Part shown: one piece after another, positions 42,710 through 53,968 of the stretch
How positions within the stretch are numbered: the first letter of the stretch is position 1
How the letters are laid out: every line of letters begins with the position of its first letter
Assembly (NCBI GenBank): GCA_963727575.1
Contig: CAVSIA010000039.1
Span: 1-64,000, forward strand
Direction of reading: 5' to 3'
Length of the DNA stretch: 64,000 nt
Source of the DNA: JAHQVI01 sp963727575
Lineage (GTDB): Bacteria > Pseudomonadota > Alphaproteobacteria > Rhizobiales > Rhodomicrobiaceae
Position numbers and translations under genes: made by a program
The notes under the pieces: model-generated
Seen by the model: the letters and a program-made list of their open reading frames with translations, nothing else
Databases searched by the model: none
What the model was told of the DNA's origin: nothing

Positions 42710-42911
42710 CTGCGCCCAACCGCCGCACCCCTGACGGTCAATCGCGAAATATCGTGATGGCACTATGCGCACCGGTTATGCGTTCCCATCTTGTTGGAGA
42801 TGGCGGCTGCATAATATTTGCGCTAGACTTGCACGCTGCGGCGCAAAGTTGCCGCCACGAACAATCGATCCCGACCAAGCGAACGGATCATTACGGAAGG
42901 AGTACGTCCCC

Positions 42912-43001
42912 ATGAAGAAGACCTGGACAAAGCCTCAGGTTTGCGAGCAGGACATCAGCCTGGAAGTGACCGCTTACGTGGCCGCTGAGCTGAAGAAGTA
43001 A
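42912..43001 (+). CDS. pqqA: PqqA, peptide precursor of PQQ
   Basis: 29 aa, beginning MKKTWTKPQV and containing the conserved EVTAY whose Glu and Tyr are joined to make pyrroloquinoline quinone. The ATG at 42912 follows GGAAGGAG. Followed after 15 bases by pqqB. About 200 bases of non-coding leader lie upstream, with an AT-rich TAATATT near 42813 as a possible -10 element. Confidence 0.95.
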   Translation: MKKTWTKPQVCEQDISLEVTAYVAAELKK

Positions 43002-43016
43002 GCGCCTGCCGAGCGA

Positions 43017-43940
43017 ATGCTCATCAAAGTACTTGGATCGGCTGCGGGCGGCGGCTTTCCGCAATGGAATTGTGCATGTGCCAATTGCGCAGATGTCCGG
43101 CGCGGTGTAACCGGGCTGAAGCCTCGCAGCCAATCTTCGATCGCCGTCAGTGTCGATGGACGCAATTGGTGCCTGCTCAACGCGTCGCCCGACCTTCGCG
43201 AGCAGCTGGCCGCCAATCCCGAGTTGTCGCCGAGGCCGGAAGCCGGGCTGCGTAACAGTCCGCTGAAGGCAGTCGTGCTGACCAATGCCGATGTCGACCA
43301 TGTTGCCGGGTTGCTCAATCTTCGCGAGGGGCAACCTTTTTCCGTTTATGGCAGCGCGCGCGTTCTCGATGCGGTGACGGACAACCCGATTTTCGACGTG
43401 TTGCGGGAGGATCTTGTTCCCCGCATCGTTATCGCCAATGGAGACGTGTTCGAGCCGGCGGGCTGCGAGGGCCTGACGGTGGAGCTGTTCAGCGTGCCGG
43501 GCAAGGTGGCGCTCTATCTGGAGAACCCCGATGCAGGCCCCGATTTCGGCTCCGGCGAGGGGGACGTCGTCGGGCTGAAACTGACCGAAACCGCGAGCGG
43601 CCGATTTGCCTGCTATATTCCCGGCTGTGCGTCGGTGGACGGCAGGCTGAAGGATTGGATCGCCGGTGCGTCGGTGCTGCTGTTCGACGGCACGCTTTAC
43701 GACGACGAGGAAATGTTGCGGCAGGGCTTGCTGCAAAAGACGGGGCATAGAATGGGGCATATCAGCATGTCGGGCGACGACGGATCGGTCGCCCAGCTCG
43801 CCGACGCCAATGTCGAGCGGCGGATTTTCATCCACATCAACAATTCCAACCCCGTGCTGCGCGAGGATAGCGCCGAGCGCCGTGCGGTCGAAGCTGCCGG
43901 ATGGACCGTCTCCGAGGACGGCATGGAGATCCGGCTATGA
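43017..43940 (+). CDS. pqqB: PQQ biosynthesis protein PqqB
   Basis: 307 aa metallo-beta-lactamase-fold protein. N-terminal LIKVLGSAAGGGFPQWNC and CANCADVRRG (zinc-binding cysteines), then VVLTNADVDHVAGLLNLREGQPF (modified metal motif) and the C-terminal GHRMGHISMSGDDGS. Proposed to hydroxylate the tyrosine of the crosslinked precursor before PqqC acts. Overlaps pqqC by ATGA. Confidence 0.96.
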   Translation: MLIKVLGSAAGGGFPQWNCACANCADVRRGVTGLKPRSQSSIAVSVDGRNWCLLNASPDLREQLAANPELSPRPEAGLRNSPLKAVVLTNADVDHVAGLLNLREGQPFSVYGSARVLDAVTDNPIFDVLREDLVPRIVIANGDVFEPAGCEGLTVELFSVPGKVALYLENPDAGPDFGSGEGDVVGLKLTETASGRFACYIPGCASVDGRLKDWIAGASVLLFDGTLYDDEEMLRQGLLQKTGHRMGHISMSGDDGSVAQLADANVERRIFIHINNSNPVLREDSAERRAVEAAGWTVSEDGMEIRL

Positions 43941-44668
43941 GCGCGCCGCTGCATCCGGAGGAGCTGGAAGCCCAGATCCGCGCGGTCGGCGCCGAGCACT
44001 ATCACGACAAGCACCCGTTTCATCATCTGCTGCACGGCGGCAAGCTGAACAAGGGCCAGGTGCAGGCCTGGGCGCTGAACCGCTATTGCTATCAGTCGGC
44101 CGTGCCACGCAAGGATGCGGCGCTGCTCGCGCGCACCGACGACCGGCAGCTCAGGCGCGACTGGATCAAGCGCATCCTGGATCATGACGGCCAGGCCGGC
44201 GAGGAAGGCGGCATCGAGCGCTGGCTCGTGCTGACCGATGGCCTCGGGCTCGACCGCGACTATGTGATCTCGATGGAGGGCGCGCTTCCCGCGACCCGCT
44301 TCGCCGTCGAGGCCTATGTGCATTTCGTCGCCGAGCGGACGCTCGTGGAGGCGGTCGCTTCGTCGCTGACCGAGCTGTTCGCGCCGAAGATTCACCGCGA
44401 GCGCATATCGGGGATGCTGGAGAATTACGACTTCATCGGCGAGCCGGTGATGGCCTATTTCCGCCGCCGGCTCTCTCAGGCCACGGACGATGCCGGCTTT
44501 GCGCTGGATTACGTCAAGCATCACGCGCTGACCCGCGACGCCCAGGACGCCTGCGTCGCCGCCGTACGCTTCAAATGCAACGTCCTGTGGGCACAGCTCG
44601 ACGCGCTCTACCACGCCTATGTCGAGCCCGGAAACATCCCGCCCGGGGCGTTTCGCCCCGACCGCTAA
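43937..44668 (+). CDS. pqqC: Pyrroloquinoline-quinone synthase PqqC
   Basis: 243 aa, TENA/heme-oxygenase-like fold. Conserved ligands appear in HYHDKHPFHHLLHGGKL, QVQAWALNRYCYQSAVPRKDAALLAR, DHDGQAGEEGGIERWL and the C-terminal ALTRDAQDACVAAVRFKCNVLWAQLDALYHAYVEPG. Catalyses the final ring closure and eight-electron oxidation to PQQ. No PqqD domain is fused at the C-terminus, and pqqD/pqqE do not follow. Confidence 0.97.
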   Translation: MSAPLHPEELEAQIRAVGAEHYHDKHPFHHLLHGGKLNKGQVQAWALNRYCYQSAVPRKDAALLARTDDRQLRRDWIKRILDHDGQAGEEGGIERWLVLTDGLGLDRDYVISMEGALPATRFAVEAYVHFVAERTLVEAVASSLTELFAPKIHRERISGMLENYDFIGEPVMAYFRRRLSQATDDAGFALDYVKHHALTRDAQDACVAAVRFKCNVLWAQLDALYHAYVEPGNIPPGAFRPDR

Positions 44669-44795
44669 GCGATTTGAATCGTTCATAAGTCCGGAGCGCT
44701 TCGACGGCGGCGCTTGCGGCCCGCCGTACCTGCCTTGAACCCTTGCCCGGTTAGGACGTTATCCGTGGGCGGTGCAGCGGGATGGAGGAGCGGAG

Positions 44796-45608
44796 GTGGC
44801 GTCAAATCGTGGCCTGAACGAGAAAGAACGTGAGGAAGTCGAGCATCGCCGAAGCGTTCGCGCGCCGGTGCTTTACGAATCCATCCGTCAGGCCGGCGAG
44901 GACGAGCTGGAGCGTCCGGTGATCTCGCTGTGGTGGTCGGGTGTCGCCGCGGGGCTGTCCATTTCCGCCTCGGTGTTTTCAGAAGCCTTCTTTCATGTGC
45001 ACCTGCCGGATGCACCCTGGCGCCCGCTCGTCGAAAATCTCGGCTACACGGTCGGCTTCCTGCTCGTCATCCTCGGGGGCTTCCAGCTTTTCACCGAGCA
45101 GACCGTGACGGCGATTCTGCCGTTGCTCAGCAAGCAAACCTGGGAGAATTTCGTTCGCACGGCCCGGCTTTGGGGTGTCGTGTTCGTCGCGAACCTTGCC
45201 GGCGGGCTTGCGGCCGCGCTCTTCGGCGCGCTCAGCCCTGCGGTGCCGGCCGAGCAATACGCCGCCTTCATGGACATCTCCCGCCAGTTCGCCGATCAGA
45301 GCTTTCTGAACCTGCTGCTTCTGGGCGTGCCCGCCGGATTTCTCATCGCGGCGCTCACATGGCTGCTGCCGAATTCCGAGGGTAGCAAGTTCTGGGCGAT
45401 CCTGGTCGTCACCTACGTCATTGCGCTGGGTGACTTTGCCCATGTCGTCGCCGGTTCGGTGGAGGTGTTTCTGTTGCTGATCGCCGGGGAGGTTTCGGTG
45501 CTGCACGCCTTTGGCGGCGTCATCCTGCCGGCGCTGATCGGCAACATCATCGGCGGCACGGCGCTGTTCTCGATGATTGCCTACGGCCAGGTCAGCGAAG
45601 AGATGTGA
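44796..45608 (+). CDS. Formate/nitrite transporter (FNT) family channel
   Basis: 270 aa from a GTG at 44796 preceded by GGAGG. A charged N-terminus (NEKEREEVEHRRSVRAPVLYESIRQAGEDELERP) leads into six hydrophobic segments. FNT blocks: LWWSGVAAGLSISASVFSEAF, NLGYTVGFLLVILGGFQLFTEQTVTAILPLLS, ANLAGGLAAALFGAL, and the final GGVILPALIGNIIGGTALFSMIAYGQVSEE. YfdC-like subgroup with long N-terminus. Conducts small monovalent acids; substrate not determinable here. Confidence 0.86.
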   Translation: MASNRGLNEKEREEVEHRRSVRAPVLYESIRQAGEDELERPVISLWWSGVAAGLSISASVFSEAFFHVHLPDAPWRPLVENLGYTVGFLLVILGGFQLFTEQTVTAILPLLSKQTWENFVRTARLWGVVFVANLAGGLAAALFGALSPAVPAEQYAAFMDISRQFADQSFLNLLLLGVPAGFLIAALTWLLPNSEGSKFWAILVVTYVIALGDFAHVVAGSVEVFLLLIAGEVSVLHAFGGVILPALIGNIIGGTALFSMIAYGQVSEEM

Positions 45609-45882
45609 CGCGGCTCGCGGTAACCGCGCCAGCGGCTTGGCTCACCGCTTACTCCACCATATCATTATAGACGCAAAGGCCGGTTCCGGCGGCTCTGCCT
45701 CGCGCGGTAGGCCCAATATCGACCTATACATCGGCCGCAATTATCGTCATAAATTGTGGCCAATACGCATCGATGCATGCGCGTAGACCGGTTCTGGCCG
45801 GCTACGCGCTAAGCAAGACCGGCTCACGTCGGCGCGCCCGTCAGGGCGATGAGGGGAGCATCGGGAAACCTGGGAGGACAGG

Positions 45883-47608
45883 ATGAGTGATTCTGCATTG
45901 GGCGTAGGAGAGGCCGACGGAAGTCCGATCCGGACCAACGACTATCAATGGTTCCGAAGCTATCCGAAAAACGTCGACTGGTATGCCGAGCTGAAAGCCG
46001 AGCCGCTGCCGGACATCCTGGACCGCACCGTGCGGGAATTTCCGAATGCGACCTGCACCTATTTCATGGGTGCGACCATGACGTACAAGCAGATCGGGAC
46101 GCTTGTAAACAAGGCCGCCAAAGGGTTGCAGCAGGCGGGCGTGAAGAAGGGCATGCGGGTCGGGCTGCTGCTGCCGAACGCGCCGTATTTTCCCATCCTC
46201 TATTACGCCATCCTCAAAGCGGGCGGCGTCGTGGTGAACTTCAATCCGCTCTACACGATCGAGGAGATCGCCCATCAGGCCAAGGACAGCGGCACATCGA
46301 TGATGGTGACGCTCGACCTGACGGCGCTGTTTCCCAAGGCCGAGGCGCTGCTGGCGTCGCATACGATCGACAAAGCCATCATCTGCCCGTTTGCAAGCAT
46401 CCTCCCTGGCCTGAAAGGCATGCTGTTCAAGCTGCTGAAGAGCAAGGAGCTGGCCAAGCTCGATGCGTCCCCTCAGCGTGCGAAGATTGTCAAATATGAC
46501 GATCTGATCGCCAATGACGGTCAATACATCCCGGTCCCGATCGACGTGAACGACGTCGCCGTGCTGCAATATACCGGCGGCACGACAGGCATCCCCAAGG
46601 GCGCGATGCTGACGCATTCCAACCTATCGATCAATCTGAAGCAGGCCGATCTCTGGGAGCCGGGCGTCCCGAAAGGGACGGAGCGGATCATGTCGATCCT
46701 GCCGTTCTTCCATGTCTTCGCCATGACCTCGATCATGAATCGCGGTATCTCGAACGCGTCGACGATGATCCTGGTGCCGCGCTTCGACGTCGAGATGGTG
46801 CTCAAGCTGATCCGCGACACCAAGCCGACGGTGATGCCGGGCGTGCCGACGCTGTTCAACGCGCTGCGCAGTCATCCGAAGCTGAAGCCGGAGGACCTGA
46901 AGTCGCTGCGTAGCGGTGTTTCGGGCGGCGCGCCGCTGCCGGTCGAGCTGAAGCGCAATTTCGAGAAGGAAGCCGGCGTCATCCTCGTCGAAGGCTACGG
47001 CCTCTCCGAGACCTCGCCGGTCGCCACCTGCAATCCGCTCGGAGGTCCGCTCAAGGAAGGCTCGATCGGCCTGCCGATGCCGCGCACGATCATTTCGCTG
47101 CGTTCGCTCGAAGATCCGACCAAGGAGGTTCCGCTTGGTGAGAAGGGCGAGATCTGCATCGCCGGACCGCAGGTGATGAAGGGCTATTGGAACAAGCCGG
47201 AGGAGACCAAGGCGGTGTTCGTCGGCGAGTTCTTCCGCACCGGCGACGTGGCGACCATGGACGAGGACGGCTTCACCTATATCGTCGACCGCATCAAGGA
47301 CCTCATCATTGTGCTCCGGCTACAATGTCTATCCGCGCCAGATCGAGGAGGCGATCTACCAGCATCCGGCGGTCGAGGAGGTGACGGTGATCGGCATTCC
47401 GGACGCCTATCGCGGCGAGGCGCCGAAAGCGTTCGTCAAGCTGCGCGACGGGAAGACTCTAACCCCGGCGGATATGTTGAAATTCCTCGAACCGAAGCTG
47501 TCGAAGATCGAGATGCCCGCGCAGATCGAGTTCCGCGACGAGTTGCCGAAGACCATGGTCGGCAAGCTGTCGAAGAAGGAGCTGCGCGCCGCCGAGACCA
47601 CGCACTGA
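45883..47608 (+). pseudogene. fadD: Long-chain fatty-acid-CoA ligase, single frameshift
   Basis: ATG at 45883 after GGGAGGACAGG. AMP-forming motifs: YTGGTTGIPKGAMLTH (P-loop), GYGLSETSPVATCNP, GEICIAGPQVMKGYWNKPEET, FFRTGDVATMDEDGFTYIVDRIKD. At about 47311 one extra G follows ATC ATT; the expected CSGYNVYPRQIEEAIYQHPAVEEV and terminal KTMVGKLSKKELR (catalytic Lys) continue in the next frame to 47608. 1,726 nt less one base is 575 codons. Activates fatty acids for beta-oxidation or lipid synthesis. Confidence 0.9.
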
Positions 47609-47636
47609 GCGGAATCCCGTCCATCGCTCCTAACGT

Positions 47637-47660
47637 CGCCCCGGCGTCTCAGCCGGGGCG
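47637..47660. repeat. Short GC-rich palindrome related to the 37.8-kb repeat
   Basis: CGCCCCGGC and GCCGGGGCG around a 6-base loop, 29 bases after the fadD stop and in the convergent gap before the UMF1 gene. It shares the CCCCGGC...GCCGGGG core with 37824-37907. No U run. Confidence 0.6.
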
Positions 47661-47703
47661 TACTGGCCTTTCAGTCCGGCGTGGCGCGCGGAGCTAGGAT
47701 GTT

Positions 47704-49113
47704 TCATGCCGCCGCCCGCCGGTCGGTCCTGACCAGGCTCATCAGCACCAGGCCGACCGTCAGAAACACCAGGATCACCGACATCGCCGTTTGCAGGCTG
47801 CCGGTCATATCGGCGACCAGGCCGATGACGAACGGGGCGGCGAAGGCGGTGACCTTGCCGGAGAAGGCGAAGAAGCCGAAGAACTCGCTGATGTGCTCCT
47901 CCGGTGCCATGCGGGCGAGGAGGCTGCGGCTGGCCGATTGCAGCGGGCCGGAGGCGAGACCGATCAGGACGGCGAAGGCCAGGTAGACCTGCTCGCCAGC
48001 ACTGCCGAAAGCGGCGGCCTCCGCCTGACGCGGAGCGACCTCCAGCGCGAACAGCACATGCGTTGCGTCGATCGAGATCACGCCCGCCGCGCCGACGATC
48101 AACAGCACCAGCGCGCTGACGATCACGGCTTTCGATCCGAGCCTGTCGTCGAGCACGCCGCCGACCGCCGCGCCGATCCCGGCCGCGATCGACAGGATGA
48201 TGCCGAAATAGCCGACGACGATGGTTTGCCAGCCGAAGATGTTCGCCGCATAGATGCCGCCGAAGGTGAAAATGGCGAGCAGGCCGTCGATGTAGAGCAT
48301 GCGCGCGATGAAGAACAGCGCGATGTCCCGAAAGCTGCGGATATGGCGAAGCGTCCGGCCGAGGGAGGCGAAGGCGGAGCGCACGGTCGCACGCTCGGCG
48401 TCGGGTTTCGGCGGGGCGTCCGGGGTGAACAGGAAGAACGGGATCGAGAAGACGATGAACCACAGCGCCGCGAACGGACCGACGATGCGGTTCGGCTCCT
48501 CGCTCGCTGCGTCGAGCGGCAGCACCGGATCCAGGCCGAACATCGTCCGGCCGGTGTGGCTGTCGACGAGGATGAACGCCGCCATCAGCACGAGGCTCAC
48601 CAGGCCCCCGGCATAGCCGAGCGCCCAGCCGCCGCCGCTGATCCGCCCGAGCTGCTCGGCGGTGACCAGCCGCGGCATCAGCGCGTTGTTGAGCACGATG
48701 CTGTATTCGCCGGCAATGGTCGCGATGGCGAGCGCCGGGAGGATCAGCCAGACATATTCCGGCGCGCCGGGGATCGCGTACCAAAGCGCCATCTGCCCGA
48801 CCACGAAGCCGATCGAGAGCCAGCCGATCAGCGGCTTGAGCCGGCCGCGGCTGTCCGCCACCGCGCCGAGGATCGGGCTGCCGATCGCGACCAGTATGGC
48901 GGCGACGGACATGGTATAGCCCCAGAGCGCGGCGCCGCGGGTGGCGTCACCGATGAAGGTGGCGGTGAAATAGGGGGCGAACAGGAAGGTCGTGATCAGC
49001 GTGTAGAAGGGCTGCGCCGCCCAGTCGAACAGCATCCAGGAGGTGAGCGCGAGCGGTCCCGCGGAACGGGCCGTCGCCGCGGACCCGCCCACGGCCGAAG
49101 CTGAAATTGTCAT
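47704..49113 (-). CDS. UMF1-type MFS transporter
   Basis: 469 aa, about 12 hydrophobic segments. UMF1/Atg22-like start SWMLFDWAAQPFYTLITTFLFAPYF, the MFS loop SPILGAVADSRGRLKPLIGW, then the insertion between segments 4 and 6 (LNNALMPRLVTAEQLGRISGGGWALGYAGG) and ASGPLQSASRSLLARMAPEEHISEFFGFFAFSGK. Exporter of unknown substrate. Convergent with fadD; separated from the NAD-GDH gene by 27 bases and in the same orientation. Confidence 0.85.
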   Translation of the reverse strand: MTISASAVGGSAATARSAGPLALTSWMLFDWAAQPFYTLITTFLFAPYFTATFIGDATRGAALWGYTMSVAAILVAIGSPILGAVADSRGRLKPLIGWLSIGFVVGQMALWYAIPGAPEYVWLILPALAIATIAGEYSIVLNNALMPRLVTAEQLGRISGGGWALGYAGGLVSLVLMAAFILVDSHTGRTMFGLDPVLPLDAASEEPNRIVGPFAALWFIVFSIPFFLFTPDAPPKPDAERATVRSAFASLGRTLRHIRSFRDIALFFIARMLYIDGLLAIFTFGGIYAANIFGWQTIVVGYFGIILSIAAGIGAAVGGVLDDRLGSKAVIVSALVLLIVGAAGVISIDATHVLFALEVAPRQAEAAAFGSAGEQVYLAFAVLIGLASGPLQSASRSLLARMAPEEHISEFFGFFAFSGKVTAFAAPFVIGLVADMTGSLQTAMSVILVFLTVGLVLMSLVRTDRRAAA

Positions 49114-49140
49114 CCTGCGTCCGCCCCCAATGCGCGCTGA

Positions 49141-52100
49141 TTACAACTCGGCCAGCTCCCTCAATTGCGAGACCGCGACGGTGAGCTTGGCCAGCGTAAG
49201 CTCGCTGCCGTTGAGGATTTCGTCAATGCTATTTCGCGCCCGCGTGACTGCCTTCGCGTGCGATGCGCGCCACGCCTCGAAATCCGGGACGCCACCATCG
49301 GCGATGGCGAAGATCTTCTCCACGATCAGGCGCTGGGCCGAGGCCACGGCGTTGAGCGTGCTGCTGACGGCCAGGCGGTCGTAATAGTCCGACTGCGAAT
49401 GCTGCTCGCTGGCGCCGCGCATTTCCTCGACGCGGAAATGGCTGCTGACGCGCAGGAACAGGCGCGCCACGTCGATCACCGGGCGGTCGAGCTTGACGGC
49501 AAGGGAGATAATGTCCGGCCCGTCGGTGAGCGCCTTCAGCACGGCGAAGCGCCGCGCCGGATCGACGGGGAAGTCGTCCGAAGCCAGCCGGTTCTGCGCG
49601 TCTTCCAGGCGGCCGATCAGCCATTCGTCGAAGATCGTCTCGACATTCTCGGTCAGCGCGTCGAACCCGTCGCGATAGCGCTCGATCAGCGAGGACAGCC
49701 CGTCGCGGAAATTGCCGTAGCGCAGGAACCACGCCGTCTGCCGCCGCAGCACGTCCTGCACCAGGAGATACAGCTCAAGCTGGCGCTGCCCGTCGATCTT
49801 GCCGTCGAGCTCGTCGATGGTGTGGAAGAACGCGCTCAGCCGGAAGACGCCCATCGCCGCGGCGAAGGCGAAGGCGATGTCCTCGGTGCTGCGCCCGGTC
49901 TCCTCCTTCAGCCGCACGATATAAGTCGATCCGCCGCGATTGATGGCGCCGTTCGCCAGCATGGTGGCGATGATTTCCCGGCGCAGCGCGTGGGTCTCGA
50001 TCTCCTCGCGGAAGCGCTCGCGCATCGATTGCGGGAAATAGTCGGCGAGGACTTGGCTCAGATACGGATCGTCGACCACGCTGGAGGCGATCAGGTCGCT
50101 GTAGAGCGCGATCTTGGAGTAGGCGAGGAGGACGGCCAGCTCGGGGCGGGTCAGATGCTGGCGCTTGTCGCGCCGCCGGTTGATCTCGGCATTCGCCGGC
50201 AGATATTCGATGCCGCGATCGAGCAGGCCGGTATTCTCCAGCGCCGTCATCAGCCGGGCCTGGAAGCCCAGCTCGGAAACGCCGCGCTTCTCGCCGAGGC
50301 TGATGGCAAGGGTTTGCAGATAGTTGTTCTGCAGCACCTTCTCGGCAACCTGGTCGGTCATGTCGGCGAGGATGACGTTGCGCTCCTCCATCGAGATGGT
50401 CTCGCTGCGCAGGGCGGTCGCGAGGGCGATCTTGATGTTGACCTCCATGTCGGAGGAATTCACGCCGGCGGAATTGTCGATGGCGTCGGTGTTGATGCGG
50501 CCGCCATGATTGGCGAATTCGATCCGCGCCCGTTGCGTGATGCCGAGATTGGCGCCCTCGCCGATGACTTTCGCGTTCAGGTCGAGCGCGGTGACGCGGA
50601 CGGCGTCATTGGCGCGGTCGTTGGCCTGCTCGTCGGTCTCGGTCGAGGCGCGGACATAGGTGCCGATGCCGCCGAACCAGAGCAGATCCGTCTGGACCTT
50701 CAGGATCATGCGGATGATCTCGACCGGGGACGCCGCTTTCTGTGAGATGCCGAGCAGAGCCTGAATCTGATCGGATAGCGGGATGCTCTTTGCCGTCCGG
50801 CTGAACACGCCGCCGCCCTTGGAGATCAGCTCGCCATTGTAGTCCTGCCAGCTCGACCGGGGCAGCTCGAACAGCCGCTTGCGCTCCTGCCAGCTCGTCT
50901 CGGAATCCGGCGTCGGATCGATGAAGATGTCGCGGTGGTCGAAAGCGGCGACCAGCTCGATCTTGTGCGAAAGCAGCATGCCGTTGCCGAACACGTCGCC
51001 CGACATGTCGCCGATGCCGATCACGCGGAAGGGCGTGGTCTGAATATCGACGTTCATCTCGCGGAAGTGGCGCTTGACCGCTTCCCAGCCGCCGCGCGCG
51101 GTGATGGCCATCTTCTTGTGGTCGTAGCCGGCCGAGCCGCCCGAGGCGAACGCGTCGCCCAGCCAGAAGCCGTTGGACACGGCCAGCGTATTGGCAATGT
51201 CGGAGAAGGTGGCGGTGCCCTTGTCGGCGGCGACGACGAGATAGGGGTCGTCCCCGTCGATGCGCAGGGTATCCTCAGGCGGCACCACCGCGCCGTCCTT
51301 CAGATTGTCGGTGACGGAGAGCAGGTTGCAGATGAACGAGCGGTAGCAGGCGACGCCCTCGGCCAGCGTCTCGTCGCGGGTCGCGGTCTTGGGGATGTTG
51401 CGCGGGACGAAGCCGCCCTTGGCGCCCTGCGGCACGATGATGGCGTTCTTGACCTGCTGCGCCTTCGCCAGGCCCAGCACTTCGGTGCGGAAATCCTGCG
51501 GACGGTCGGACCAGCGCAAGCCGCCGCGGGCGATCGGGCCGCCGCGCAGATGCACGCCCTCGAAGCGAGGCGAGGTGACGAAGATTTCCGCGAAAGGCTT
51601 CGGCGCCGGCATGGCGTCGACTTTGGCGCTCTTCACCTTGATCGCGATCGAGGCACCGCCGGACAGCTCCGTCGCCGGCTGGTAGAAATTCGTGCGCAGG
51701 CTGGCCTGGATCAGATTGAGCAGGCGCCGCAGCATGCGGTCCTCGTCGAGGCTGGCGACGCTGTCGAGCGCGGTTTCGATGCGCTTGACGATCGGTGCTG
51801 CGTCTTCCTGGCGGTCATCGAGGCTCTTGCCGCTCGAGGGGTCGAACAGCATGTGGAACAGCAAGACCAGGTCGCGGACGATGTCGCCATGCTGCGCGAG
51901 GGTCTGCGCCAGATAGACCTGCCCGAACGGGGCGCCGATCTGGCGGAGATAGGAGCCATAAGCCCGCATCAGCGCCGCCTCGCGCCAGTCGAGCCCGGCT
52001 TCCAGGATCAGCCGGTTGAACAGGTCGTTGCCGGCGTCGTTGCGCCAGATCGCCAGGAAGCAGTCCTCCAGGCGAAGCTGGTGGGTGTCGAGGTCGATCG

Positions 52101-53968
52101 GCCCGCCATTCGCGGTCTCCAGCAGGAGCTGATGCAGGAAGACCTTCACCGTCTGGCCGTCGCGCTTGAGCGAGACCTCGAAGGTCTGCTCGGCAATCAC
52201 CGAGAAGCCGAGATTTTCGAGCACCGGCACACGGCGGCTGAGCGAGATCGGCTCGTGAAGCTGATACAGCATGACCTGCAGCTCATGCGGCGGCTGGTCG
52301 TCCTGACGGAAGAAGTCGACCCCGATCGGGACGTCGGCCGACATCGTCTCCATCTTCTCGATATCGACGAGCGCGCGGGCCGGATTGTTCTCATAGGCAT
52401 AGCCCGGAGGGAACGCCTTGCCGTAGCGCTCCCACACGGTCGTGACCATGCGCCCGTATTGGTGGCGGACCAGGTCGAGCAGATCGTCCTGCCAGTTGCG
52501 GACCAGCTTCTCGACGTCGGCCTCCAGCTCCTCTTCGGAGACTTCGGGGATGGTGCCCTGATCCTTCCACAGCACGACATGCAGACGCACGAGCGGACCG
52601 ATGGTGAAGACCGGGGTGAACTCGCTCATCTGCGCATCGAACGCGCCTTCGAGGAGCTGAATGATTTCCTGGCGGACCTCGGTCGCGAACCGCTCGCGCA
52701 TGACATAGATGAGGACCGAGGCGAACCGCCCGAATTCGTCGCGCCGGGCGAAGACGCGCGTGCGCGGCATCAGTTCGAGCCGTACCAGCGAGTCGGCGAT
52801 TTCGGTCAGCTGGTCGGAGGAGATCTGGAAGAGCTCGTCGCGCGGGAAGGTCTCCAGGATGTTGGCGAGGACCCGGCCGGAATAGCTGTTCTGGCCATGC
52901 GCCAGATTGCGGAACACCTGATCGACCTTGTGCCGCAGGAACGGAATCCGCGTCAGCGATTCATTGTAAACCGCTGCGGAGAACAGGCCGACAATGCGCA
53001 GCTCGCCGGTCAGCTCGCCTTCCGCCGAATAGAGCTTGATGCCGATGGAGTCGACATGCACGCGGCGCTGCACCGGCGAGATGAAAGTTCGCCTTGGTGA
53101 TGATCAGCAGTGCCGGGGTGCTGAAGAACTCCTGCGCGATCGGGCTCATTTCCACATCCGTCCCCGTGCGTCGCAGCACATGCAGGTCGGGATCGCGCAG
53201 CAGGCCGAGCGCGGTTTCCGGCTTCGTCTCCAGATGCGGATCGCCGTCGCGCATCGAGAAGGCATATTCGCGCGCGCCGAGGAAGGTAAAATGCCCGTCG
53301 GCGAGCCATTTGAGGAACTGCACGGACTCCGCGAGTTCGTCGACGGCGACCGGCGGCGGCATGTTGACGTAGGAATCGATCACCTCGCGCATCCGCGACA
53401 GCATCGCCATCCAGTCGCTGACCGCCGCGCGGGCCTGATCGAAGACCATTCCCAGGCTGCGGATCAGATCGTCGCGGATGTCGGCGTCGGTCAGCGGGTC
53501 GATCTCGATATGCAGGAAGCTCTCGGCGCGGCCCATATTGGCCGGCGCACTCTCCGAGGTGGCGAGGCCGGTCAGCTTGCCGGCGGCGTCGCGGTGGACG
53601 CGGAAAATCGGATGGGCGACGAAGCGCGCGTTGAAGCCGCGGCTCATCATTTCGGCCAGCACCGACGACAGCAGGAACGGCATATCGTCGTTGACCGCCT
53701 CGATGACGGTTACCGGGCCGGCTTCACTCGCATCTTCGAAATCGTAGATGCGCAGCTTGCGCTCGTGCGCCTTTCGTTCCTCGAAAAACGAAAACGCATT
53801 CAGCGCGATCTTGGCGAGGCGCTCCGGCGGAAGCTCGTCGGCGGAGCTTTCGCCGGCCTTGGAAAAGAGGGAGGAGGTGAACTTTGCCGCCAATTGCCCC
53901 GAATGGCCGTCTCCGGCGACGGCCTTTTCGACCTGACTTGAAACGGTAGCGATATTCAACTCGTTCAT
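49141..53968 (-). pseudogene. Large (~180 kDa) NAD-specific glutamate dehydrogenase, single frameshift
   Basis: Start at 53968 (MNELNIATVSSQVEKAVAG). N-terminal ACT-like regulatory parts include FLSSVLAEMMSRGFNARF and HFTFLGAREYAF. At about 53086 one extra T in AACTTTC shifts the frame; ISPVQRRVHVDSIGIKLYS continues it. Catalytic region: RGGPIARGGLRWSDRPQDFRTEVLGLAKAQQVKNAIIVPQGAKGGFV (substrate site, catalytic Lys) and GDMSGDVFGNGMLLS (NAD site). 4,828 nt less one base is 1,609 codons, the standard length. Converts glutamate to 2-oxoglutarate and ammonia. Confidence 0.93.

Noticed and set aside
50935..53100. 721-codon plus-strand open frame opposite NAD-GDH
   Set aside because: Antisense shadow of strongly conserved NAD-GDH sequence.
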